DNA of 64,000 nucleotides from Streptomyces aurantiogriseus (GTDB lineage: Bacteria > Actinomycetota > Actinomycetes > Streptomycetales > Streptomycetaceae), in NCBI RefSeq assembly GCF_014649375.1, contig NZ_BMSX01000006.1, forward strand, positions 339,703-403,702. Reading direction: 5' to 3'. The notes below the pieces were generated by a model, which did no database searches, was not told the origin of the DNA, and was given only the letters and a program-made list of their open reading frames with translations. The translations under genes were made by a program, and so were the position numbers. Each line of letters opens with the position of its first letter. The stretch's first letter is position 1. Shown here one piece after another: positions 33,458-41,623 of the stretch.

Positions 33458-33982
33458 ATGAGCGCTGCTGACGAGATCCTCGACATCGTCGACGAGAACG
33501 ACCGGGTCATCGGCCGGTCCCCCCGGGGCGAGGCCTACGCCGCGGGCCTGCGTCACCGCTGCGTCTTCATCCAGGCGCGCGACGCCCGCGGACGGATCTT
33601 CGTCCACCGCCGCACCCCCACCAAGCTGGTCTTTCCCTCCCTCTACGACATGTTCGTCGGCGGGGTGGTCGGCGCGGGCGAGGCCTACGACGACGCGGCC
33701 CTGCGCGAGGCCGAGGAGGAACTCGGGGTGAGCGGGCTGCCCCGCCCCGAGTTCCTGTTCAAGTTCCTGTACGACAACGGTGCGGGGCAGACCTGGTGGT
33801 CGGCCGTGTACGAGGTCCGCTGCGAGCTGCCCGTGCACCCCCAGGTGGAGGAGGTCGCCTGGCACGGCTTCCTCCCCGAGGAGGACATCGAACGGCACCT
33901 GGCCGGCTCGTCCGACTGGGTGTGGGTGCCGGACGGGCTGGCGGCGTACGAGCGGCTCAGGGCGTACCGGGCGAAGGGCTGA
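33458..33982 (+). CDS. NUDIX hydrolase (IDI-like)
   Basis: A 174-aa hydrolase. The NUDIX box 'GGVVGAGEAYDDAALREAEEELGV' (G-x5-E-x7-REUxEExGU, shown nearly whole) is at ~68-90. The N-terminal 'LDIVDENDRVIGRSPRGEAY' and 'VFIQARDARGRIFVHRR' resemble the isopentenyl-diphosphate isomerase-like branch common in bacteria (YfcD type). Substrate unknown, likely a nucleoside diphosphate derivative. No clear ribosome site before ATG 33458. Confidence 0.88.
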   Translation: MSAADEILDIVDENDRVIGRSPRGEAYAAGLRHRCVFIQARDARGRIFVHRRTPTKLVFPSLYDMFVGGVVGAGEAYDDAALREAEEELGVSGLPRPEFLFKFLYDNGAGQTWWSAVYEVRCELPVHPQVEEVAWHGFLPEEDIERHLAGSSDWVWVPDGLAAYERLRAYRAKG

Positions 33983-34061
33983 CGCTGTCGCCCGGCGCCG
34001 GGCCACGCAGCGGGCGGCACCGGCAGCGCCGCCTCGGCGGCCGGCGGGTAGGGTCCTGCGC

Positions 34062-34454
34062 GTGATCGAGTTCGTGCGGAACGTCCGGTTGTGGTTCGTG
34101 CCCGAAGGGGTTCGGCAGGAGGGGCGGACGCCCGACTACCGGTTCTCGCTGGCCAACGAGCGCACGTTCCTGGCGTGGCTGCGGACCGCGCTGGCGCTGG
34201 TCGGCGGCGGGTTCGCAGTGGACCAGTTCCTGCCGGACCTGCGCTGGGCCTGGCGGGTCGGGCTCGCGCTCGCACTGCTGGCGGCGGGCGTGCTGTGCTC
34301 CCTGCGCGCGGTGAACCACTGGGTGCGGTGCGAGCGGGCGATGCGGCGGGGCGAGGACCTGCCGGTGTCCAGGTTCCCGGCGCTGCTGAGCCTCGTCGTC
34401 GCGGTGGTGGCTGTCGCGATGGTCGTCGTCGTGCTGCTCGGGTGGGACGGATGA
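34062..34454 (+). CDS. DUF202 family membrane protein (YidH-like)
   Basis: A 130-aa protein with three membrane helices; family signature 'ANERTFLAWLRTALALVGGGFAVDQF' (shortened). DUF202 proteins are small membrane proteins of unknown role, in eukaryotes attached to VTC polyphosphate polymerases. GTG 34062 has no ribosome site, but TAGGGT at 34049-34054 is seven bases upstream, a leaderless layout. ATGA overlap couples it to the second DUF202 gene. Confidence 0.86.
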   Translation: MIEFVRNVRLWFVPEGVRQEGRTPDYRFSLANERTFLAWLRTALALVGGGFAVDQFLPDLRWAWRVGLALALLAAGVLCSLRAVNHWVRCERAMRRGEDLPVSRFPALLSLVVAVVAVAMVVVVLLGWDG

Positions 34455-34762
34455 GCGGCGAGCGCGACCCCGGCCTGCAGCCCGAGCGCACCCGACTCGC
34501 CTGGCGCCGTACGACACTGTCGGGCACTGTCGCCGCCGTCCTCGCCGTGAAGACCGCCCTGCACGGCGGCCCGTCGCCCGCCGGGATCGCGGTCTGCGCC
34601 CTGTGCTGCGCTCTCTGGCTCGCCTTCCTCCTCCTCGCCCACCACCGCATCCGCACCCTCGCCGCGACGGCGACCCCACCGGCCCTCACCCCACGCCACG
34701 CGACCGCGGCGGTGCTGTGCGCGGTGGCGATGGCGGTGTGCGGGGCGGTGCTCGTCGTCTAG
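34451..34762 (+). CDS. DUF202 family membrane protein, second copy
   Basis: A 103-aa protein with the same signature in shorter form ('QPERTRLAWRRTTLSGTVAAV') and three membrane helices. The start overlaps the preceding stop by 4 nt. Pairs of DUF202 genes are usual in actinobacteria and may form a heteromeric membrane complex; function unknown. Confidence 0.86.
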   Translation: MSGERDPGLQPERTRLAWRRTTLSGTVAAVLAVKTALHGGPSPAGIAVCALCCALWLAFLLLAHHRIRTLAATATPPALTPRHATAAVLCAVAMAVCGAVLVV

Positions 34763-34802
34763 GGGTGGGGTGGTTCAGGGTGGGGTGGTTCGGGGTGGGG
34801 CG
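34763..34802 (+). repeat. G-rich tandem repeat (potential G-quadruplex)
   Basis: GGGGTGGGGTGGTTC repeated nearly twice, then GGGGTGGGGCGAGG, immediately after the second DUF202 stop: six runs of three or more G within 40 bases on the plus strand. Confidence 0.7.
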
Positions 34803-34841
34803 AGGAGGCGTGCGTCTGCGGTGTCAGGTCCAGGTCAGGGG

Positions 34842-35777
34842 CTACGGCTCCCATTCCACCGTCACCACGATCTTGCCCCGCGTTCGCCCCTCCTCGTTCG
34901 AGCGGTGCGCGTCCGCCGCGCGTTCCAGGGGGTACGTCTCCGAGACGTGGACGGACACCACACCCTTTTCCGCGAGTTCGGCCAGTCGGGTGAGGTCCTC
35001 GGAGTCGGGGCGGACGAAGTAGTAGCGGCCGCCGTAGTCGACGGCGTCCCCGTCGGCGATCGAGACCAGGCGGCCCTCGGGGGCCAGCAGGTTGGCGGAG
35101 ACCTTCAGCGTGTCGCCGCCCACCGTGTCGAAGGCCGCGTCCACGCCCTCGGGCGCGAGCCCCCGCACCCGTTCGGCCAGGCCGCCGCCGTGGGCGACGG
35201 GCTCGCCGCCCAGGGAGCGGACGAAGTCGTGGTTGGCCTCGCTCGCGGTGCCGATCACCCGCGCGCCCAGGTGGCGGGCGAGCTGCACGGCGATCGAGCC
35301 GACGCCGCCCGCGGCCGCGTGGATCAGGACGGTCTCGCCGCGCTTCACCTGGAGGGCCCTGGTCAGCACCTGGTAGGCGGTGAGGCCCACCAGCGGCAGG
35401 CCGGCGGCCTCCTCCCAGGTCAGGTTGCGCGGCTTACGGGCGAGGGTGCGCACCGGAGCGGCGACGTACTCGGCGAAGGTGCCGCGGGAGAGGAAGTCCT
35501 CGCGGACGTAGCCGATGACCTCGTCGCCGACGGAGAACTCCGTGACCGACGGGCCGGGCCGGACCACGACCCCCGAGACGTCCCAGCCGGGGACCACCGG
35601 GAAGACGGTGTCGAGGATGCCGTCGAGATAGCCCTCGCGGGCCTTCCAGTCGACGGGGTTGACGGCCGCCGCCCGTACCTTGACCAGCACCGAGTCGGGG
35701 CCGACCTTGGGGTCGCGCACCTCCCCGTACTCCAGGACCTCGGGACCGCCGTACCGGCTGTAGCTGATGCCCTTCAT
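34842..35777 (-). CDS. NADP-dependent quinone oxidoreductase-like protein
   Basis: A 311-aa zinc-free medium-chain reductase. 'MKGISYSRYGGPEVLEYGEV' start, GroES-like domain without zinc cysteines, NADPH-binding 'ILIHAAAGGVGSIAVQLARHLGA'-type motif (shortened) near 145 and 'AFDTVGGDTL'. It resembles NADPH:quinone reductases and enoyl reductases that detoxify enones. ATG 35777 has GGAGGG eight bases upstream; the frame to 35813 lacks one. Confidence 0.88.
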   Translation of the reverse strand: MKGISYSRYGGPEVLEYGEVRDPKVGPDSVLVKVRAAAVNPVDWKAREGYLDGILDTVFPVVPGWDVSGVVVRPGPSVTEFSVGDEVIGYVREDFLSRGTFAEYVAAPVRTLARKPRNLTWEEAAGLPLVGLTAYQVLTRALQVKRGETVLIHAAAGGVGSIAVQLARHLGARVIGTASEANHDFVRSLGGEPVAHGGGLAERVRGLAPEGVDAAFDTVGGDTLKVSANLLAPEGRLVSIADGDAVDYGGRYYFVRPDSEDLTRLAELAEKGVVSVHVSETYPLERAADAHRSNEEGRTRGKIVVTVEWEP

Positions 35778-36070
35778 GCCACCGACCCTCCGGGGTAGTC
35801 GAACGCCACGCAAGCCGGATGCCCCGATATGTTCCCTTCACGTAGCCTGACCGCCGCCATCTCCGTTTCATTCGTCCGGTTCATTCGTCCGGCCGGCCGG
35901 TTCCGGGAAACGGTCGGTCCGAAAAGACTCCCCCGACGGCTCCCCGAGTTCTGCCCGGGGAGCCGTCGGCCTAGGGTGGGGCCGATCACGTTGGGCACCG
36001 ACACTGGACTACATACCGACCGGTCGGCATCATGGAGCAGGTTCCCGTTCACCTGCCGTAGGAGCGACGT
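35778..36070. promoter_or_regulatory. Divergent promoter region with TetR-type operator
   Basis: Non-coding. CCGACCGGTCGG at 36016-36027 is a perfect 12-bp palindrome inside ATACCGACCGGTCGGCAT (36013-36030), 41 bases before the kinase-like gene. A hairpin GACGGCTCCCCGAG...CCCGGGGAGCCGTC (35935-35968) lies between, followed by a run ending CTAGGGT, and is a likely terminator or barrier. Confidence 0.6.
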
Positions 36071-37093
36071 ATGAGCCCCGACCACCCGCCCGGACTCGAC
36101 CTCGACCGGCTGCGCGCCCTGCTCGACCGTGAGCGGCCCGGTCTGGTCCACGGCCCGCTCACCGGCCGGCTGATCGAAGGCGGACGGTCGAACCTCACCT
36201 ACACGGTCTCCGACGGCGAGGCACGATGGGTCGTACGGCGGCCCCCGCTCGGCCATGTCCTGGCCACCGCGCACGACATGAGGCGTGAGCACCGGGTGAT
36301 CAGCGCCCTGCACCCGACCAGCGTGCCGGTGCCGCGGCCGATCCTGCTGTGCGAGGACGAGGAGGTGCTCGGGGCGCCGTTCTACGTCATGGAGTTCGTG
36401 GAGGGCACGCCGTACCGGACGGCCGACCAGCTCGCCCCGCTCGGCCCCGAGCGCACCCGGGACGCCGTGCTGTCCCTCGTGGACACCCTGGTCGAGCTGC
36501 ACGCGGTGGACCCGGCCGAGGTGGGCCTCGGCGACTTCGGGCGCCCCGAGGGCTTCCTGGACCGCCAGCTGCGGCGCTGGGGCAAGCAACTGGACGCCTC
36601 CCGCAACCGCGAGCTGGCCGGCATCGACGAGCTGCACGCGGCACTCGGGCGCCGGCTGCCCCACTCCCCCGCCCCGGCCGTCGTGCACGGCGACTACCGG
36701 CTCGACAACGTCCTGATCGGCGACGACGACACGATCAGGGCGATCCTCGACTGGGAGATGTCGACCCTCGGCGACCCGCTCACCGACCTGGGCCTGCTGG
36801 TGATGTACAGCATCCCGCTCGGCATGGCCGACTCCCCCGTGTCGACGACCGCCGAGGCCCCGGGGCACCCGGACCCGGCCGAGCTCGTCGAACGGTACGC
36901 CGCACGTTCGGGGCGCGACGTGTCGGCCGTCTCCTGGTACACGGCGTTCGCCTGGTACAAGCTCGCCGTGATCCTGGAGGGCATCCACTACCGCTACACC
37001 CTGGGCCAGACGGTCGGCCGTGGCTTCGACCGCATCGGTGACCTGGTCCCCGTCTTCATCGACCACGGATTGACCACTCTTCAGGAAGGCTGA
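36071..37093 (+). CDS. APH-type phosphotransferase (ACAD10/11-like kinase, LvaA-like)
   Basis: A 340-aa aminoglycoside phosphotransferase-fold kinase. N-lobe 'LIEGGRSNLTYTVSDGEARWVVRRPP' (shortened) with the ATP-site lysine replaced by Arg as in this branch; Brenner motif 'VVHGDYRLDNVLIGDDD'; metal site 'AILDWEMSTLGDPLTDLG'. It lies four bases before an acyl-CoA dehydrogenase gene. In vertebrate ACAD10/11 the two domains are fused, and in the Pseudomonas levulinate pathway a similar kinase phosphorylates 4-hydroxyacyl-CoA. The same role is inferred here. Confidence 0.87.
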   Translation: MSPDHPPGLDLDRLRALLDRERPGLVHGPLTGRLIEGGRSNLTYTVSDGEARWVVRRPPLGHVLATAHDMRREHRVISALHPTSVPVPRPILLCEDEEVLGAPFYVMEFVEGTPYRTADQLAPLGPERTRDAVLSLVDTLVELHAVDPAEVGLGDFGRPEGFLDRQLRRWGKQLDASRNRELAGIDELHAALGRRLPHSPAPAVVHGDYRLDNVLIGDDDTIRAILDWEMSTLGDPLTDLGLLVMYSIPLGMADSPVSTTAEAPGHPDPAELVERYAARSGRDVSAVSWYTAFAWYKLAVILEGIHYRYTLGQTVGRGFDRIGDLVPVFIDHGLTTLQEG

Positions 37094-37097
37094 CGCC

Positions 37098-38312
37098 ATG
37101 GACTTCGCGTTCGACGCGCGCACCGAGGAACTGCGCGCCAAGCTGCTCGCCTTCATGGACGAGTACGTGTATCCGGCCGAGGCGGTCGCCGAGGAGCAGC
37201 GCGCCCGGCTCGCCTCGCCGTGGGACACCCCGGCCGTGGTGGAGGAACTGAAGGCCGAGGCGCGCCGCCAGGGCCTGTGGAACCTCTTCCTGCCCGACTC
37301 CGAGTACGGCGCCGGCCTCACCAACCTCCAGTACGCGCCGCTGGCCGAGATCACCGGCCGCAGCCCGCAGCTCGCGCCCACCGCGCTGAACTGCGCGGCG
37401 CCCGACACCGGCAACATGGAGGTGCTCGCGCAGTTCGGCGACGAGCGGCAGAAGAAGCAGTGGCTGGAGCCGCTGCTGGCCGGGGAGATCCGCTCGGCGT
37501 TCGCCATGACCGAGCCGGAGGTGGCCTCCTCCGACGCCACGAACATCACCACGCATATCGAGCGCGACGGCGACGAGTACGTCATCACGGGCCGCAAGTG
37601 GTACATCTCCGGGGCGATGAACCCGGACTGCGCGATCTTCATCGTGATGGGCAAGACGGACCCGGACGGGGCCGACATCCGCCGCCAGCAGTCCATGGTG
37701 CTCGTGCCGCGCGACACCCCGGGTGTGACCGTCGAGCGGGCGATGAAGGTGTTCGGTTACGAGGACCACTACCACGGCGGTCACGCCGAGGTGATCTTCG
37801 ACCACGCGCGCGTGCCGGTGTCGAACCTCATCGGCGAGGAGGGCGGCGGCTTCGCCATCGCCCAGGCCCGGCTCGGCCCCGGCCGTATCCACCACTGCAT
37901 GCGGCTGATCGGCATGGCGGAGCGGGCCATCGAGCTGATGTGCCGGCGGGCCGTGTCCCGTACGGCCTTCGGGAAGGCGCTGGGGCAGCAGGGCGTGGTC
38001 CACAACTGGATCGCGGACGCGCGCGTGACGGTCGAGCAACTGCGGCTGCTGGTGCTGAAGACGGCCTGGATGATGGACACCGTCGGCAACCGGGGCGCCC
38101 ACACGGAGATCCAGGCCATCAAGATCGCCACGCCGCGTGCGGTCGTCGACATCATCGACCGGGCGATCCAGCTGCACGGTGCGGGGGGTGTCAGCCAGGA
38201 CTTCCCGCTGGCCGAGCTGTACGCGGGGGCGCGGACGCTGATGATCGCCGACGGGCCGGACGAGGTGCACCAGCGGTCGCTGGCGCGGCGGGAGCTGAAG
38301 AAGTACGTGTGA
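37098..38312 (+). CDS. Acyl-CoA dehydrogenase family protein (ACAD10/11 or LvaC-like)
   Basis: A 404-aa flavoprotein. N-terminal helical domain, FAD-binding 'FAMTEPEVASSDATNI', then 'ITGRKWYISGAMNPDCAIFIVMGK' (shortened), 'RLGPGRIHHCMRLIGMAERA' and C-terminal 'QLHGAGGVSQDFPLAELYAGARTLMIADGPDEVH' (shortened). This branch has no usual catalytic Glu pattern of short-chain enzymes and matches ACAD10/11. With the kinase upstream it could eliminate phosphate from a 4-phosphoacyl-CoA. Same operon as the kinase gene; ends before a repeat-rich spacer. Confidence 0.88.
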   Translation: MDFAFDARTEELRAKLLAFMDEYVYPAEAVAEEQRARLASPWDTPAVVEELKAEARRQGLWNLFLPDSEYGAGLTNLQYAPLAEITGRSPQLAPTALNCAAPDTGNMEVLAQFGDERQKKQWLEPLLAGEIRSAFAMTEPEVASSDATNITTHIERDGDEYVITGRKWYISGAMNPDCAIFIVMGKTDPDGADIRRQQSMVLVPRDTPGVTVERAMKVFGYEDHYHGGHAEVIFDHARVPVSNLIGEEGGGFAIAQARLGPGRIHHCMRLIGMAERAIELMCRRAVSRTAFGKALGQQGVVHNWIADARVTVEQLRLLVLKTAWMMDTVGNRGAHTEIQAIKIATPRAVVDIIDRAIQLHGAGGVSQDFPLAELYAGARTLMIADGPDEVHQRSLARRELKKYV

Positions 38313-38339
38313 CCCGGCGGGGGCGCGCGAGGGGTTTTC

Positions 38340-38460
38340 GCCCCCGCCGCCCCTACCCTTCCCGTCCCCGGGGGCTGCCGCCCCCGGACCCCCGCTTCGA
38401 CCCTGAACGGGCGTCGTCCTCAAGCTCTCCCAGAGGGGATGCCCCCAGACGGGCTGATGC
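38340..38460. repeat. Dispersed Streptomyces intergenic repeat
   Basis: GTCCCCGGGGGCTGC...GCCCCCGGACCCCCGCTTCG followed by a diverged ACGGGCGTCGTCCTCAA part and CCAGAGGGGATGCCCCCAGA, sequences that recur between many Streptomyces genes (from memory). The GGGGGCTGCCGCCCCC hairpin probably ends transcription of the convergent genes. Confidence 0.6.
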
Positions 38461-38462
38461 TG

Positions 38463-39056
38463 CTACGGCCGCAGTGCCCGTAGCAGCAGGTCCGCCAGAT
38501 GGTCGGCGACCTCCTGGGGGCTCATCGGGCCGTCCGGGCGGTACCACGTCGACAGGTGGTGCACGGAACCGAAGTGGTAGTCCACCACCAGGTCCGCCGG
38601 AGTCGCCCGGGAGAACACGCCCGCCTCCTGGCCCTCCTCGATGAGCGCGCGGAAGCGTTCGTGGTAGCGGCGGCGCTCGGCGCGGACCTGCTTGTTCTTC
38701 TCGGGGCTCAGGTGGTGCATCGAGCGGAAGAAGATCATCCCGTCGTCGAGGTTCTCGATCGTCGTGACGACGACGTCGGCCGCGGCGTCTCTGACACGCT
38801 TCTCGATCGGCTCGTCGGCGTCCGCGAAGGCGTCCAGGCGTTCCTGCTGGACACGCAGCACGCGCGCGTACACCTCGTGCAGAAGGTCGTCCTTGGAGCC
38901 GAAGTAGTGGTACAGCGCCCCCTTGGTGACGCCGGCCGCCTCGACGATCTCCTGCACCGAGGTGCGGTCGTAGCCCTGCTCGGCGAAGAGCCGGGTGGCG
39001 GCGGCCAGCAGCCGCTGCGGCACGGGGGTCCCGTCACCGTCCGTCGTCCTGGGCAC
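38463..39056 (-). CDS. TetR-family transcriptional regulator
   Basis: A ~197-aa repressor: TetR HTH 'RTSVQEIVEAAGVTKGALYHYFGSKDDLLHEVY' (shortened) at ~20-60, then a C-terminal domain like the KstR2/FadR type acyl-CoA sensors ('IFFRSMHHLSPEKN', 'HHLSTWYRPDGPMSP'). It is the last gene of the minus-strand unit SDR-ligase-TetR (25 bases after the ligase stop), and related operators lie before that unit and before the divergent kinase operon. Start ambiguous: GTG 39056 (AGGTGG six bases upstream) or GTG 39065. Confidence 0.87.
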   Translation of the reverse strand: MPRTTDGDGTPVPQRLLAAATRLFAEQGYDRTSVQEIVEAAGVTKGALYHYFGSKDDLLHEVYARVLRVQQERLDAFADADEPIEKRVRDAAADVVVTTIENLDDGMIFFRSMHHLSPEKNKQVRAERRRYHERFRALIEEGQEAGVFSRATPADLVVDYHFGSVHHLSTWYRPDGPMSPQEVADHLADLLLRALRP

Positions 39057-39081
39057 TGCCGCCACCTGCCTTCCGTCCGTC

Positions 39082-40749
39082 CTACTGGCTGTCGTGCGCG
39101 CGGGAACGCAGTTCCCGACGGAGGATCTTCCCACTCGCCGTCTTGGGCAAGTCGGGCAGGATCTCCACCTGACGCGGGTATTTGTAGGCCGCCAGTCTGT
39201 CCTTGCAGTAGGCGGCGAGCGTATCGGCATCCGTGTCGGCGCCCGGACGCAGGCTGATGTACGCCTTGACGGTCTCCCCGCGGTAGCCGTCGGGCACCCC
39301 GACGACGGCCGCCTCGCGCACCGCCGGGTGGGTGTACAGCACGTCCTCCACCTCGCGCGGCCACACTTTGAAGCCGGACGCGTTGATCATGTCCTTCTTG
39401 CGGTCGACGACGTACAGCCAGCCCTGTTCGTCCATGAAGCCGATGTCGCCGGTGCGCAGCTCCCCGTCGGGGAAGGTCTCTGCGGTGGCTTCGGGGCGCC
39501 GCCAGTAGCCGGGGACCACCTGCGGGCCGCGCACGACGATCTCGCCCTGCTCGCCGAACGCCACCTCCGCGCCCTTGTCGTCGACGATCCGGACGACCGT
39601 GTCGGGGCCGGGCACGCCCACGGCCAGCGTCCCGGACGCCGGGTCGACCGGGGCCTCGCGGCCGGGCGGGACGGAGGCGCAGGGAGCGGTGCACTCCGTC
39701 AGCCCGTAGCCGTTGCGGATGTACGGGCCGAAGCCCGCCCGGAACTTCTCCACCAGGGCGGGCGGCAGCGGGGCGCCGCCGGAGGAGATGTTCACGAAGG
39801 ACGAGAAGTGGTCGCGGGTGACGGCCGGGTGGGCGGCCAGGGCCATGAAGGCCGTGGACGGGCCGACCGTGTAGTGCGGGCGGTGCTCGGCGAACGCGTC
39901 CAGCACGACGCCCGCCTCGAACCGGTACGTCAGGACGAGCGTGCCCGCGCTGTTCAGGCAGGCGCCCAGCTGGCAGACCATACCGGTGATGTGGAACAGG
40001 GGCGCGAGCGCGTAGTAGACGGGCGCCTCGGGCAGGTGCAGGCCGGTGCGCTGCCGCTCGGCGTTGTACATGATGTTGGCGTGGGTGTTGGTGGCGCCCT
40101 TGGGGGTGCCGCTGGTGCCCGAGGTGTAGCTGATCAGCGCGATGCCGGAGGGTGCCGGGTCGCGGTCGGCGGGCGCCTGGTGGCCGGCGCGGGCGACGGC
40201 GGTGAGGTCGTCGGCGTCGGGTGCCTGCGGGAGCCGTTCGAAGGTGAGTACGCGCGCGTCGCCGCGGGTCTGGAAGTCCAGCTCGCACCCCGTCAGCACG
40301 ATCCGCACCGGCGAGTCCGCCGCCGTCTCGCGCAGGTACGTCTCCCAGGCCCGGTCGGAGCAGATCAGCGCGGCGACCTCACCGTCGCGCAGGACATGGG
40401 TCACCTCTCCCGACTTGTACATCGGGTTGACGGGGACGACGGTCGCGCCCGCCTTCCAGGCGCCGAGCACGGCGAGCACGAAGTGCGGGGAGTTCTGGAG
40501 CAGGACGGCGACCCGGTCGCCCCGCTCGAGGCCCCGGGCGGCCAGGTGGCCGGCGACGGAGTCGCTCAGCTCGTCGGCCTCCCGGTAGGTGAGCCGCCCG
40601 TCGAAGTAGGCGAGAAAGGTACGTTCCGGGGTCTTCGCGACGGCCCGGCGCAGGGCGTGCACCAGGGAGTCCGCGGGGTCGACCGGGGCGCGCTGGGCCT
40701 CGTCGAGGAGCGCCAGCCAGGGCCGGGCCGCGTAGCGGGAGGCGGTCAC
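39082..40749 (-). CDS. AMP-forming acyl-CoA synthetase
   Basis: A 555-aa ANL-superfamily ligase. Motifs: 'ISYTSGTSGTPKGATNTHANI' (P-loop, shortened), 'NGYGLTECTAPC', 'RTGDIGFMDEQGWLYVVDRKKDMINASGFKVWPREVE' (hinge, shortened) and the adenylation Lys in 'LPKTASGKILRREL'. It activates a carboxylic acid to its CoA ester with ATP. GTG 40749 overlaps the SDR stop by GTGA. By context it would activate the acid used by the kinase/ACAD pair. Confidence 0.9.
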   Translation of the reverse strand: MTASRYAARPWLALLDEAQRAPVDPADSLVHALRRAVAKTPERTFLAYFDGRLTYREADELSDSVAGHLAARGLERGDRVAVLLQNSPHFVLAVLGAWKAGATVVPVNPMYKSGEVTHVLRDGEVAALICSDRAWETYLRETAADSPVRIVLTGCELDFQTRGDARVLTFERLPQAPDADDLTAVARAGHQAPADRDPAPSGIALISYTSGTSGTPKGATNTHANIMYNAERQRTGLHLPEAPVYYALAPLFHITGMVCQLGACLNSAGTLVLTYRFEAGVVLDAFAEHRPHYTVGPSTAFMALAAHPAVTRDHFSSFVNISSGGAPLPPALVEKFRAGFGPYIRNGYGLTECTAPCASVPPGREAPVDPASGTLAVGVPGPDTVVRIVDDKGAEVAFGEQGEIVVRGPQVVPGYWRRPEATAETFPDGELRTGDIGFMDEQGWLYVVDRKKDMINASGFKVWPREVEDVLYTHPAVREAAVVGVPDGYRGETVKAYISLRPGADTDADTLAAYCKDRLAAYKYPRQVEILPDLPKTASGKILRRELRSRAHDSQ

Positions 40750-41516
40750 CGCTCGGCCTCCCACTTCTGCTGGAGGTGGTTCATGTTCGTCAGCCAGCGG
40801 TCGGGGTCGCCGGCCCGCGCCTGGTAGTACCCGGCGACCTCGGGGTGCGGCAGGATCAGGAAGCGGTCCTCCTCGATGCCCCGGAACAGGGCGTCCGCCA
40901 CGTCCCGCGGCTCGATCGCGGTCGGCTTGAGGACGAGGTCGCCCGCGCTGCCGGTGGCGTCCAGCATGTCGGTGCGCACGCCCTGGGGACAGATCGCGTG
41001 GACCTTGAGCCCGCGGTGGCGGTAGGTCAGCGACAGCCACTCGGCGAAGGCGTACGCGCCGTGCTTGGTGACGCTGTACGGTGCCGCGCCGATCATGGTG
41101 AGCAGCCCGGCGGCGGAGACGGTCGAGACGAACCGGCCGCTGCCGCGTTCCAGCCAGTCCGGGAGCAGGGCGTGGGCCGCGCGGACGTGCGCCATGACAT
41201 TGACGTCCCAGGACAGCGTCCACGCCTTCTCGTCCAGCGGCTTGTGCGCGTCGCCGCCCTCGAAGGCGACGCCCGCGTTGGCGCAGTAGACGTCGACGGT
41301 GCCGCCGAGGGCGTCACGGGCGTCGGCGATGACGGCGGAGGCGTCGCCCGGGACCGCGATGCCACCGATCTCGTCGGCGACGGACGCCGCCCGGTCCGCG
41401 TCCAGGTCGTTGACGACGACCCGGGCTCCCTCGACGGCGAAGCGGCGGGCAAGGGCGGCGCCTATGCCGCCTCCCGCTCCCGTGACGATCACTTTGGCAC
41501 CCAGCACGGCTCCCAC
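40746..41516 (-). CDS. SDR family oxidoreductase
   Basis: A 256-aa short-chain dehydrogenase with 'VTGAGGGIGAALARRF', 'CANAGVAFEGG', catalytic 'STVSAAG...APYSVTKHGAYAF' (Y-x3-K) and a C-terminal extension ending in 'LTNMNHLQQKWEAER'. In the levulinate-type scheme it would reduce or oxidise the 4-keto/4-hydroxy group. GTG 41516 follows GAAGGGGA. First gene of the SDR-ligase-TetR unit, with a TetR-type operator at 41560-41577. Confidence 0.87.
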   Translation of the reverse strand: MGAVLGAKVIVTGAGGGIGAALARRFAVEGARVVVNDLDADRAASVADEIGGIAVPGDASAVIADARDALGGTVDVYCANAGVAFEGGDAHKPLDEKAWTLSWDVNVMAHVRAAHALLPDWLERGSGRFVSTVSAAGLLTMIGAAPYSVTKHGAYAFAEWLSLTYRHRGLKVHAICPQGVRTDMLDATGSAGDLVLKPTAIEPRDVADALFRGIEEDRFLILPHPEVAGYYQARAGDPDRWLTNMNHLQQKWEAER

Positions 41517-41559
41517 CTTCGGTCCCCTTCGCACACGACTCCGGCTCCCCCGCCCGGTC

Positions 41560-41577
41560 AGACTAACCGGTCGGTAT
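41560..41577. promoter_or_regulatory. TetR-type operator, second copy
   Basis: AGACTAACCGGTCGGTAT; its right 12 bases (ACCGGTCGGTAT) are identical to the reverse complement of the site at 36013-36030 and 14 of 18 positions match overall. It lies between the SDR operon and the divergent namZ-like gene. Confidence 0.6.
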
Positions 41578-41623
41578 GTTGCACGACCAGCCCTCGACGG
41601 CCTACGCCTGCGACACTGCCCCC

